NCBI GenBank assembly: GCA_038116745.1
Contig: JAYODW010000050.1
Span: forward strand, 1-31,209
Source of the DNA: JAYODW01 sp038116745
Lineage (GTDB): Bacteria; Pseudomonadota; Gammaproteobacteria; Ga0077536
Length of the DNA stretch: 31,209 nt
Direction: 5' to 3'
The notes beneath the pieces were generated by a model, which saw only the letters and a program-made list of their open reading frames with translations, had not been told where the DNA came from and did not search any database. Below, one piece after another: positions 1 to 7,119 of this stretch. Numbering within the stretch: the first letter of the stretch is position 1; each line of letters opens with the position of its first letter. The position numbers were made by a program, and so were the translations under genes.

Positions 1-2
1 TC

Positions 3-473
3 AAAGCGGATAACGGACCAGGCACCGCAGCCTGGCATGCCCAGGGCTCTGAGACGGAGCAAATCAACGCACGGGTCATGACGGCTCTCCGCAGTCATGG
101 CGGAACCCTCCCCGGCGAACTCGGGAGCATCCCGTGCCTCATCCTGACGACAGTGGGCGCCAGAACCGGAGAGCGGCGAGCGGTGCCGCTGTTCTGCCTG
201 ACGGTGGATTCCCGCCTGGTCATCATCGGTTCGATGGGCGGTGCTGAACGGAATCCACCCTGGTTCTACAACCTCAGGAAAACCCCGGAGGTGGTGGTTG
301 AGAAGGACGGCGAGACGTTCGACGCCCGGGCAATCATTCTTGCAGACAAAGAGCGGGACTATTTTTTCCGGAAGTTCAGCCAGGCCTACCCGATCTTCGC
401 GGAGTACCAGGCGGGTATTTCGCGCGTCATTCCTATCGTTGAGCTGAGGCGTCTCGAGATCGGTGCTGGCTGA
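3..473 (+). CDS. Deazaflavin (F420)-dependent nitroreductase family protein, 5'-partial
   Basis: The reading frame is open from the window edge to the stop at 471-473, so the gene probably starts upstream. An internal ATG at 78 exists, but residues before it (ending ..EQINARVMTALRSHGG) fit the usual N-terminal helix of the family. The protein matches the Ddn/DUF385 split-barrel pattern: a PCLILTTVGARTGERRAVPL strand-loop segment, then GGAERNPPWFYNLRKTPEV and a C-terminal AYPIFAEYQ..SRVIPIVEL segment. Family members bind F420 or a related flavin and reduce quinones, nitro compounds or other activated substrates. Many are poorly characterised, so the substrate is unknown. It is separated from the next recognisable gene by about 370 bp of degraded or non-coding DNA and a mobile element, so no operon partner is visible downstream. 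Confidence 0.85.
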   Translation, partial: KADNGPGTAAWHAQGSETEQINARVMTALRSHGGTLPGELGSIPCLILTTVGARTGERRAVPLFCLTVDSRLVIIGSMGGAERNPPWFYNLRKTPEVVVEKDGETFDARAIILADKERDYFFRKFSQAYPIFAEYQAGISRVIPIVELRRLEIGAG

Positions 474-811
474 AACGGTTGGGCGTGCCGGCGCTGCCAA
501 ATTCGGGAACGGGTCACCGTCCCGTGCAAATGAGGCTCTTTAAGCACAGCGCATCATCTGCGGGCTGCCAGTGATGGAGCTCATACGAGAATCGCTCGGT
601 GCCCAAGCAAATAGGGTACTGGTCCCGGATCGCCAGGGAAAAGCCCGTTCTGCCTTTCAATCTCGTTCGCGACATCCTCATCGCTTATCCGGCCATAGTC
701 CGGGCAAATCGACACGCAGTGTTTTCCGGCGCGCGCTGCCCGTGATACCGCAAGCTGGGCCCGAAACTCCGTGCGCGGCCGCGACGATGGCGAAAGGGCC
801 TGTTAGCCAAA
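474..811. other. Gene-poor stretch with possible degraded coding remnant
   Basis: No intact gene is recognised. In plus frame 2, residues from about 605 to 742 read like protein (for example YWSRIAREKPVLPFNLVRD), end at a TGA at 743-745, then continue as YRKLGPKLRARPRRWRKG without a stop into the transposase frame. This composition suggests a decayed gene, or the cut edge of one, next to the element's left end. I cannot assign a family. A selenocysteine reading of this TGA was considered and not supported. Confidence 0.3.
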
Positions 812-851
812 ACGGCAAGACGACTTCGCAAGGATGCGAATAGGTTGCCGT
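812..851. repeat. Nested palindrome at left end of IS91 element
   Basis: An outer stem ACGGCAA (812-818) / TTGCCGT (845-851) encloses an inner perfect stem TTCGCA (825-830) / TGCGAA (835-840) with loop AGGA. It lies directly in front of the transposase homology. It may be part of the left terminus (terIS) or another REP-like hairpin. On the minus strand the inner loop reads TCCT, close to the ATCC/TCCC loops of the hairpin insert at 1955-2027. Confidence 0.5.
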
Positions 852-2455
852 TGCCTGCTGGGAGGGAAGCCAGTGCGGGCGTTGGCGCGCCAGTCTATGG
901 ACGCCATCGCCCGGAACGCACCCTCCTGTATCAGCTTGTCGAGGACTACTATCCTGCCCTCAAGGCGCACCTCGCAGCTCGGGGAACGGCATTGCCGGGC
1001 TACGGCGAGCGCGAGTTCGATGCCTACCTAAAATGTGGCCGTCTGGAACATGGGTTCTTACGAGTTCAATGCGACGGCTGTCATGGTGAGCACTTGGTCG
1101 CATTTAGCTGCAAGCGGCGGGGCTTTTGCCCCAGCTGCGGTGACCGGCGCATGGCCGAGAGTGCGGCGCTGCTGGTCGACGAGGTCTTTCCGCAACAGCC
1201 GGTGCGCCAATGGGTGCTGAGCTTCCCGTACGCGTTGCGATTTTTGTTGGCCAGCCATCCAGCGATCATGGGCCGGGTGCTGGGCATCGGATATCGCTGC
1301 ATTGCCACACACTTGATCAAGAAAGCAGGCTTTTTCTGCACGACGGCCCGCACCGGTGCCGTGACGTTGGTCCAACGCTTCGGCAGTGCGCTCAATTTGA
1401 ACATCCACTTTCACATGCTTTCCCTCGATGGTGTCTACATCGATGGCGCGGATGGATCGAGCCCGCGGTTTCGTTGGATGAAGGCGCCTACGCGTAGCGA
1501 GCTGAGCGACCTGACACACGGGGTTGCTCGGCGCGTCGGATGTTTCCTGGAGCGCGAGGGGCTGTTGGAACGCGATGCCGGGGACAGCTACCTGTCGGGC
1601 GATGCCGTGGAAGGGAGGGCGCTGGGTCAACTCTTGGGCCACTCGGTCACGTACCGCATCGCGGTAGGCCGGCACGCGGGGCGCAAGGTGTTCGCGCTGC
1701 AAACCCTGCCGGACTGCAACGAACCGTGCGTTGATGATGTTGGTATGGTGGCGGGATTCTCGCTGCACGCGGGGGTCGCAGCCAGGGCGCACGAACGCAA
1801 GAAATTGGAACGTTTGTGCCGTTACATTGCGAGACCCGCGGTGTCGGAAAAGCGGCTGTCGCTATTGCGCAATGGCCATGTGCGATACGAGCTCAAAACG
1901 CCTTACCGTGATGGCACAACACACGTCATCTTCGAGCTGATGGAATTGATGGCGCACATCCCTGTGCGCCACCCTTGGGGCGACCTGCGGTCGTCCAAAT
2001 CGGCAATCCTGCCGATTTGTCATTGCGCGGCTGGTTGCCCTGGTGCCCAACCCCCGGGTCAACCTCACTCGGTTCCACGGAGTCTTCGCCCCCGACAGCG
2101 CGCACCGTGCACAGGTGACGCCGGCCAAGCGTGGCAAGGTTAACAAGGGCCGCACGGCGGATGTGGCACAAGACACCACGCCAGCGGAACGCCGGTCCGC
2201 CATGAGCCTTAAGCGCAGCGCTTGAAGCGGGTGTTCAACATTGACATCGAGACCTGCAAGAGCTGCGGCGGTCACATCAAGATCATTGCGTGCATCGAAG
2301 ACCCAGTGGTGATTGAGAAGATCCTCACCCACATCGCACACAAAGCCGCTTTCAGCGCCGCGCGGTGTTTACCCCGGTGTCGAGCGCCACCGCAGGTCTC
2401 ACCTGGCAGTATGAAGACGCGGTCTTCGTGTAGGAAGGCGAGCTTGTTCGCCTGA
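845..2455 (+). pseudogene. IS91-family HUH transposase, frameshifted
   Basis: The N-terminal zinc-binding region is present (CDGCHGEHLVAFSC, then RRGFCPSCG). The HUH motif follows in LNIHFHMLSLDGVY, and the Y-helix region in LERLCRYIARPAVSEKRL. The frame opened at 845 (a TTG without a convincing ribosome site) runs to 2143 but leaves the family pattern at 1954. A ~73-bp hairpin insert (1955-2027) shifts the frame. The family sequence resumes as ARLVALVPNPRVNLTRFHGVF in frame 3. A second shift near 2208-2216 restores the original frame for LKRVFNIDIETCKSCGGHIK..IACIEDPVVIEKIL. The last family-like residues are around RAPPQ near 2395. With two frameshifts and a disrupted catalytic C-terminal half, it should be inactive unless rescued by frameshifting. 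Confidence 0.85.
1955..2027. repeat. REP-like triple-hairpin insert inside the transposase (copy 1)
   Basis: Three consecutive stem-loops are visible. The first is GGCGCACA / TGTGCGCC with loop TCCC (1951-1970). The second is GCGACC / GGTCGT with loop TGC (1980-1994). The third is the 10-bp stem CAAATCGGCA / TGCCGATTTG with loop ATCC (1996-2019). Removing 1955-2027 joins ATGGCG to CGGCTGGTT and restores the transposase frame as M-A-R-L-V-A. The insert is therefore a later arrival of about 73 bp. Exact edges are ambiguous because GCG occurs at both junctions. The architecture matches bacterial REP/BIME-type elements, which usually sit between genes. Confidence 0.8.
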
Positions 2456-2615
2456 TCTACGTGCAACCACAGGAGTAAGCTCAGCGGCTGCCACACCGAC
2501 GCGGCAGCAGGGTTGCCGTCCTCTTGCGCGTGGATACCGTCTGAACATCGCGCTGAAGTGCCGAATTTCGGCCGAATCAGGTCTCACCTGGCAGCATGAA
2601 GACGCAGTCTTGGTG
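2393..2615. repeat. Pair of 38-bp direct repeats near the IS91 right end
   Basis: The units are 2393-2430 and 2578-2615, with three mismatches in 38 bp. Each contains AGGT-CTC-ACCT and GAAGAC-N3-GTCTT palindromes, perfect in the first unit (GAAGACGCGGTCTTC). A further palindrome, AGGCGA / TCGCCT, lies at 2436-2453. The pair is reproduced in the second element copy at 5258-5295 and 5443-5480. They follow the end of the transposase homology and may be replication or termination signals of the element. Confidence 0.7.
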
Positions 2616-2730
2616 CGCGGAGGGGCGCGATTTGGACCTCCATCGCGTCGAAGCGCTGAACGACGACGGTTCGATGGCCTGCCGAAACTTCATGGACTTG
2701 CGGAAAAGGGCCTTAATTCGCCCTATACCT

Positions 2731-3035
2731 CGGGCTATCTGAGTGCGCTGGGGATGACAAGGTCCGTCTGTGGCGCCGGCGCGATCTGGCAGCAGTTACG
2801 CGGTACCAGCTTGTGCTCCGACGAGCTGGGCAACACTGATGTCCCGACTCTGGCGTCACGTTTGATAAGGCGTGCGGGACCGCACCCGAACAGGCTTGTG
2901 CTACGCGATCTTTACCGAGAGCTGTGCCTAGCTCTGTCCAACAATGTTCTGCTCTCCTAACCGAACACGAACACCAGAGCCTACATGTCGTGTCTACACG
3001 AGCTTATACTGCATTCGTATCGTTGCTACTGTTTT
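2731..3035. other. Region between IS91 copy 1 and the sulfotransferase gene
   Basis: No supported gene is seen. An open frame crosses the element boundary (2610-2960), but its first third is element sequence in a non-transposase frame, so it is not credible. The base composition becomes visibly more A+T-rich towards 3000. Confidence 0.5.
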
Positions 3036-4073
3036 GTGGTAGGGCAATTGGATCTAAACGAACTCATCCAAGCGGGATATCGATGCCTTGCTGCCGGAGA
3101 CCTGTCGGGCGCCGAGGAAAATTTTAACAGGGTACTCGCGCAGGCCGGGGAACGGCCACCGGCCGGTACGTTTTTCGCGCTCGCCGGCGTCTACGGGCGA
3201 ACTGGTCGCGTTCGTGAATCGGTCGCAGCATTGCGCCGCGAAATTTCCCTGAAGAGTTCGTTCGCCGGCACGGCACAGTTCTCGCTGACACGTGCTTTGC
3301 GACGTTTGAAACTTCCAGCGGGTCTCGGTGATTTCGTCACGAACCCGTCGTCATTGGGACAACCCGCCCCCAAAATAGTCATCGCGTGCTTTCCAAAAAG
3401 CGGTTCGACTTTTCTTGCGCAGCTCTTGAGCACCGTGACGGGGTTCCCTCAGGCCTATATGTTTTTCGAGGCGCACCAGAACGAACAAGAGCTGTACATG
3501 GAAAAACTGCTTGGTACATTCGGCACGTCGGCGGTTGTACAGCAACACTTCCGGGCGACCGAACCGAATATGCAGCTGTGTCGGGCATTCGGGATCCGGC
3601 CTGTGGTCCTCGTGCGCAATATTTTTGATGCCCTGGTCAGTATGCGCGACATGATCGCGTCGGAAGCGTTGCGCGAGGGGGTGTTCTTTGGGCAACCATT
3701 TTCGGCAATGACCGCTGCGGAGAAGCTCGATACCGTCGTGCGCAAATATGGGTTTTGGTACGTCGAATTTTTCGCGTCGTGGGCGTATGCGAAACGTGAC
3801 GGCAGACTCGATCACTTGCTCGTCAGGTACGAAGACCTTATGCCGAATAAGGAGCACTGGGTGCGAGAAATCCTGAAATTCGGAAAATTTGATCCAGCGA
3901 ATTACGACATTACGGGTGCGGTAACAGCTAAGGAGAATAATCGCCAAGGAGCGCGTTTCAATCAGGGAGTTTCAGGGCGTGGTGCCGAGGAACTTACCGG
4001 AGCCCAGAAGCGATGGCTGCGGGGCTGCACTGATGCATTCAGCGACGTTGATTTTTCTTTTATCGGCTTGTGA
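3036..4073 (+). CDS. TPR-containing sulfotransferase
   Basis: This is a predicted PAPS-dependent sulfotransferase that moves a sulfuryl group to an unknown acceptor. After a short helical repeat region resembling TPRs (LNELIQAGYRCLAAGDLSGA, then TFFALAGVYGRTGRVRESVA) comes the sulfotransferase domain. FPKSGSTFL at about residues 119-127 is the 5'-phosphosulfate loop. VVLVRNIFDALVSM at about 190-203 is the 3'-phosphate-binding strand-helix. The C-terminal NRQGARFNQGVSGRG segment matches the loop near the active site. The ATG at 2985 would add 17 Cys-rich residues that look non-coding, so the GTG at 3036 is preferred, though no strong ribosome site precedes either. The gene is more A+T-rich than its surroundings and lies between two direct copies of an IS91 element, which suggests a transferred passenger gene. 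The 220 bp after it hold nothing I recognise. Confidence 0.82.
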   Translation: MVGQLDLNELIQAGYRCLAAGDLSGAEENFNRVLAQAGERPPAGTFFALAGVYGRTGRVRESVAALRREISLKSSFAGTAQFSLTRALRRLKLPAGLGDFVTNPSSLGQPAPKIVIACFPKSGSTFLAQLLSTVTGFPQAYMFFEAHQNEQELYMEKLLGTFGTSAVVQQHFRATEPNMQLCRAFGIRPVVLVRNIFDALVSMRDMIASEALREGVFFGQPFSAMTAAEKLDTVVRKYGFWYVEFFASWAYAKRDGRLDHLLVRYEDLMPNKEHWVREILKFGKFDPANYDITGAVTAKENNRQGARFNQGVSGRGAEELTGAQKRWLRGCTDAFSDVDFSFIGL

Positions 4074-4296
4074 TGCACGGTTGTCCCGCATGCGGCAGGT
4101 TCCTGCGAATATGAAATAGCCCATCGCGTCGTACGAGTTTCCATCTGCCGATTTGTATTTTCATAAACGTGTATCCGGCTCCCGGCAGGCGGTTTGTGCC
4201 CCGTGCCGAATTACACGAGGTGCCGAGTACAAGCCCAACCTGGTCGTATTCCCGCCCGTCACCAACGTGATGCGATGGTCGCCAGAGCTCAGCAGC

Positions 4297-5320
4297 TGTC
4301 TACATCGATGGCGCGGATGGATCGAGCCCGCGGTTTCGTTGGATGAAGGCGCCTACGCGTAGCGAGCTGAGCGACCTGACACACGGGGTTGCTCGGCGCG
4401 TCGGATGTTTCCTGGAGCGCGAGGGGCTGTTGGAACGCGATGCCGGGGACAGCTACCTGTCGGGCGATGCCGTGGAAGGGAGGGCGCTGGGTCAACTCTT
4501 GGGCCACTCGGTCACGTACCGCATCGCGGTAGGCCGGCACGCGGGGCGCAAGGTGTTCGCGCTGCAAACCCTGCCGGACTGCAACGAACCGTGCGTTGAT
4601 GATGTTGGTATGGTGGCGGGATTCTCGCTGCACGCGGGGGTCGCAGCCAGGGCGCACGAACGCAAGAAATTGGAACGTTTGTGCCGTTACATTGCGAGAC
4701 CCGCGGTGTCGGAAAAGCGGCTGTCGCTATTGCGCAATGGCCATGTGCGATACGAGCTCAAAACGCCTTACCGTGATGGCACAACACACGTCATCTTCGA
4801 GCTGATGGAATTGATGGCGCACATCCCTGTGCGCCACCCTTGGGGCGACCTGCGGTCGTCCAAATCGGCAATCCTGCCGATTTGTCATTGCGCGGCTGGT
4901 TGCCCTGGTGCCCAACCCCCGGGTCAACCTCACTCGGTTCCACGGAGTCTTCGCCCCCGACAGCGCGCACCGTGCACAGGTGACGCCGGCCAAGCGTGGC
5001 AAGGTTAACAAGGGCCGCACGGCGGATGTGGCACAAGACACCACGCCAGCGGAACGCCGGTCCGCCATGAGCCTTAAGCGCAGCGCTTGAAGCGGGTGTT
5101 CAACATTGACATCGAGACCTGCAAGAGCTGCGGCGGTCACATCAAGATCATTGCGTGCATCGAAGACCCAGTGGTGATTGAGAAGATCCTCACCCACATC
5201 GCACACAAAGCCGCTTTCAGCGCCGCGCGGTGTTTACCCCGGTGTCGAGCGCCACCGCAGGTCTCACCTGGCAGTATGAAGACGCGGTCTTCGTGTAGGA
5301 AGGCGAGCTTGTTCGCCTGA
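4297..5320 (+). pseudogene. IS91-family transposase fragment
   Basis: This is the second copy of the transposase, lacking the zinc-binding N-terminus and the catalytic HUH histidines. It opens with VYIDGADGSSPRFRWMKAPT and keeps the Y-helix segment LERLCRYIARPAVSEKRL. The same two lesions seen in copy 1 are present: the hairpin insert at 4820-4892 and the compensating frameshift near 5075. Sharing both lesions shows that the element was already broken before this copy arose. The transposase acting in trans must therefore have come from elsewhere, or the copying was by recombination. An ATG at 4343 opens a 221-codon frame that should not be annotated as functional. Confidence 0.85.
4820..4892. 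repeat. REP-like triple-hairpin insert (copy 2)
   Basis: Same three hairpins as at 1955-2027, at the same place in the second transposase copy. It was carried along with the duplication and is not an independent insertion. Confidence 0.8.
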
Positions 5321-5587
5321 TCTACGTGCAACCACAGGAGTAAGCTCAGCGGCTGCCACACCGACGCGGCAGCAGGGTTGCCGTCCTCTTGCGCGTGGAT
5401 ACCGTCTGAACATCGCGCTGAAGTGCCGAATTTCGGCCGAATCAGGTCTCACCTGGCAGCATGAAGACGCAGTCTTGGTGCGCGGAGGGGCGCGATTTGG
5501 ACCTCCATCGCGTCGAAGCGCTGAACGACGACGGTTCGATGGCCTGCCGAAACTTCATGGACTTGCGGAAAAGGGCCTTAATTCGCC

Positions 5588-6592
5588 CTATACCTTCCGC
5601 GCATCTCGCGGAGACATGCCGTGCCATCGCCGGAAGGCGCGGCCAAACGCGGAATGCGTCTCATACCCCAGCATGGTCCCGATCCGAGCAATGGGGAGAT
5701 TCGATAACGTGACGTGGTGCCACGCCAGGTCGGCGCGGACCGAATCAACCACTTCACGGAAGCTGGTGCCGAGCTCTTCCAAGCGTCGCTGCAGCGTTCG
5801 TTCGGAAAATCGCATTGACTCGGCAACAGTGGCAATCGAGCACTCTTTGTAGGGCAACAGTGCCCTGAGGATTGATTTCACCTCAGTGAGCACAATCGGG
5901 CCGTCCATCTGTGAATGCATGAACATGGCCTGTTTTTGTGCGCCCCGAAGTTCACCTTTCCCCAGGGCCCTGTTCAGCACGGGGTCTTCAATAAACAGGG
6001 CGTCACTGAGGCTATTGAAACTCGGGGGTCTGCCAAAGAACGCTGTGAAAGCATTGTTCTCGACGGCGCTTTGCTGCAGTTGGACCTGCGGCGGATTCCA
6101 GTTCGCGAGGATGTTCTCGCGAACAAACTGGCAGATCACCGCGAGCGACGCATTAATCACCTGGCGACGTCCGTAACTGCCAATCGCTTGCAGCGAGTAG
6201 TGCAACCACTGGCCGCCATCGGCGCGCTCGAAATGAAAAGCGCCCATGTCTGTGAACAGACCGTAGTACTTCACAAAACACCGCAAGGCGGCAGAAACAG
6301 TCTCTGCGTCCCGCATTAACAGCCAAATCTGCCCAAAAATTCCCATCGGCAGCCGCCTGCCGTGAAGCAGACCGAACTCGGGACAGTCGCATATCTCCGC
6401 GGCGAGCTCCAGGTAATCAACCAGGCACTGCGCATCAATGTAGATGTCCGGCGATTCGAAGGCGGCGACAGGTATCCCAGCTGCGCGCCACGCGGCCTCG
6501 GGGTCGCCTCCCAGCTCTGCGATCAGTTCCCGTGATCCGAGCAATGAAGCGCTGAAAATCACGCTTTTGGGGAGTGGGTCGCGTTGGCGCAT
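5588..6592 (-). CDS. AraC-family transcriptional regulator, 3' end clipped by IS91
   Basis: 334 residues. The N-terminal two-thirds has the arabinose-binding-like domain common in AraC regulators of catabolic genes (LVDYLELAAEICDCPEFGLLHG, then MGIFGQIWLLMRDAETVSAAL). The C-terminal domain carries two helix-turn-helix motifs: SIATVAESMRFSERTLQRRL, and IARIGTMLGYETHSAFGRAF followed by RRWHGMSPRDAR. The coding sequence runs into the shared element: identity with the other IS91 copy begins at 5595, inside the Lys codon, so the final Val and the TAG stop come from the element. Only residues beyond the GMSP motif are lost, and DNA binding may survive. It is divergent from the Rieske and amidohydrolase genes with a 115-bp gap, so it is the natural candidate regulator of them. 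Confidence 0.9.
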   Translation of the reverse strand: MRQRDPLPKSVIFSASLLGSRELIAELGGDPEAAWRAAGIPVAAFESPDIYIDAQCLVDYLELAAEICDCPEFGLLHGRRLPMGIFGQIWLLMRDAETVSAALRCFVKYYGLFTDMGAFHFERADGGQWLHYSLQAIGSYGRRQVINASLAVICQFVRENILANWNPPQVQLQQSAVENNAFTAFFGRPPSFNSLSDALFIEDPVLNRALGKGELRGAQKQAMFMHSQMDGPIVLTEVKSILRALLPYKECSIATVAESMRFSERTLQRRLEELGTSFREVVDSVRADLAWHHVTLSNLPIARIGTMLGYETHSAFGRAFRRWHGMSPRDARKV

Positions 6593-6707
6593 TAAGCATA
6601 GTTTTTGGCGGCTAATGGACAGTATTTAGCAGCCGCAGCCCATAGCATCAACTTCAGCTGACGAAATTTTTGAAAACGCAAACAGAATCGCTAAGGGGGA
6701 GAGGCAA
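6593..6707. promoter_or_regulatory. Divergent control region between the araC-type and Rieske genes
   Basis: These 115 bp separate two divergent genes and must hold both promoters and any AraC-type operator. A clear purine-rich ribosome site (GGGGGAGAGG) stands just before the ATG at 6708. The middle is A+T-rich. I do not assign specific -35/-10 boxes or operator half-sites. Confidence 0.5.
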
Positions 6708-7025
6708 ATGACGGTAACTCGACTCATTCCAGTCAGCGATCTGGCGCCAGGCGAGATCCGTCCGCTCGAAGTCGATGGTCGCCATCTTCTGTTGGTGAAC
6801 GGCGAGTCAGGACCAGCACTCATCGACCGGGTGTGTCCCCATGCCAATGGCGACCTGGCGAAGGGGAAAGTGGTCGCCGATCGCATTCGGTGCCCGGTAC
6901 ACCAATATCTGTTTGACCTGAAAACTGGGAGCTGCCCGCCAGGTCGGCGAGAAGGTTGGGGGCCGCTCGGCGTTCATGAACTGCAGGAGAGCGAAGGCTA
7001 CCTCTGTGTGGAATTCAGCCCCTGA
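6708..7025 (+). CDS. Rieske [2Fe-2S] ferredoxin-like protein
   Basis: A 105-residue single-domain Rieske protein. The cluster ligands are C43 and H45 in RVCPHANGDL, and C62 and H65 in RCPVHQYLFD, spaced as in the NirD/BphF-type soluble Rieske fold. There is no signal peptide or membrane segment, so it should be a cytosolic electron carrier or a small subunit. No oxygenase large subunit is next to it. The nearest plus-strand neighbour is an amidohydrolase 94 bp downstream, probably in the same transcript. In the cell it could feed electrons to an oxygenase encoded elsewhere, or to the CmcJ-like protein further down, but that is inference. Confidence 0.92.
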   Translation: MTVTRLIPVSDLAPGEIRPLEVDGRHLLLVNGESGPALIDRVCPHANGDLAKGKVVADRIRCPVHQYLFDLKTGSCPPGRREGWGPLGVHELQESEGYLCVEFSP

Positions 7026-7119
7026 CGAGTGAAATTAACAACAACCCCAAAAACGACATGAATACAGCTTACTGCCGACACCCACACCCGGGCGGGTACA
7101 GCAGCTTAGGAGAAAGAGC

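Larger units (their letters stand above)
812..2730 (+). mobile_element. IS91-family element, copy 1 (transposase degenerate)
   Basis: This is an HUH/rolling-circle insertion sequence. The right boundary at 2730 is where identity with the second copy (4297-5595) stops. Directly inside that boundary is a small stem AGGGC (2707-2711) / GCCCT (2720-2724), a plausible origin-end hairpin. The left boundary is uncertain: transposase homology starts near 893 and a nested palindrome lies at 812-851. No terminal inverted repeats or target duplication are seen, as expected for IS91. Neither copy is followed by the GTTC/CTTG tetranucleotide known for IS91 itself. The element is not expected to be autonomous because its transposase is broken. 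Confidence 0.75.
1432..2730 (+). repeat. 1,299-bp direct repeat, unit 1
   Basis: This stretch recurs at 4297-5595 with a constant offset of 2,865 bp. Every overlapping reading frame I compared translates identically in both, so the copies are identical or nearly so. Unit 1 is the 3' two-thirds of IS91 copy 1. Both units are in the same orientation and bracket the sulfotransferase gene, which makes the locus prone to deletion or duplication by recombination. Confidence 0.95.
4297..5595 (+). mobile_element. IS91-family element, copy 2 (5'-truncated)
   Basis: Identical in content to 1432-2730, with the same right end as copy 1 but a left end that starts abruptly inside the HUH motif region (..GVYIDG). 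Shared origin-side end and variable distal end are what one-ended rolling-circle transposition of IS91 elements produces. A later deletion would look the same. The right end falls in the last codons of the neighbouring AraC-type regulator gene (minus strand). Confidence 0.85.

Noticed and set aside
743..745. Second possible selenocysteine TGA in a protein-like frame before the transposase
   Set aside because: No redox motif around it, no family recognised, and no hairpin with a G-containing loop at SECIS distance.
2610..2960. ORF spanning the right boundary of IS91 copy 1
   Set aside because: It changes sequence at the element boundary; the element part recurs at 5475 with a different tail, so no conserved protein is encoded.
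4343..5008. 221-codon ORF as a functional gene
   Set aside because: It is the truncated transposase copy plus out-of-frame residues after the hairpin insert; it lacks the HUH motif.
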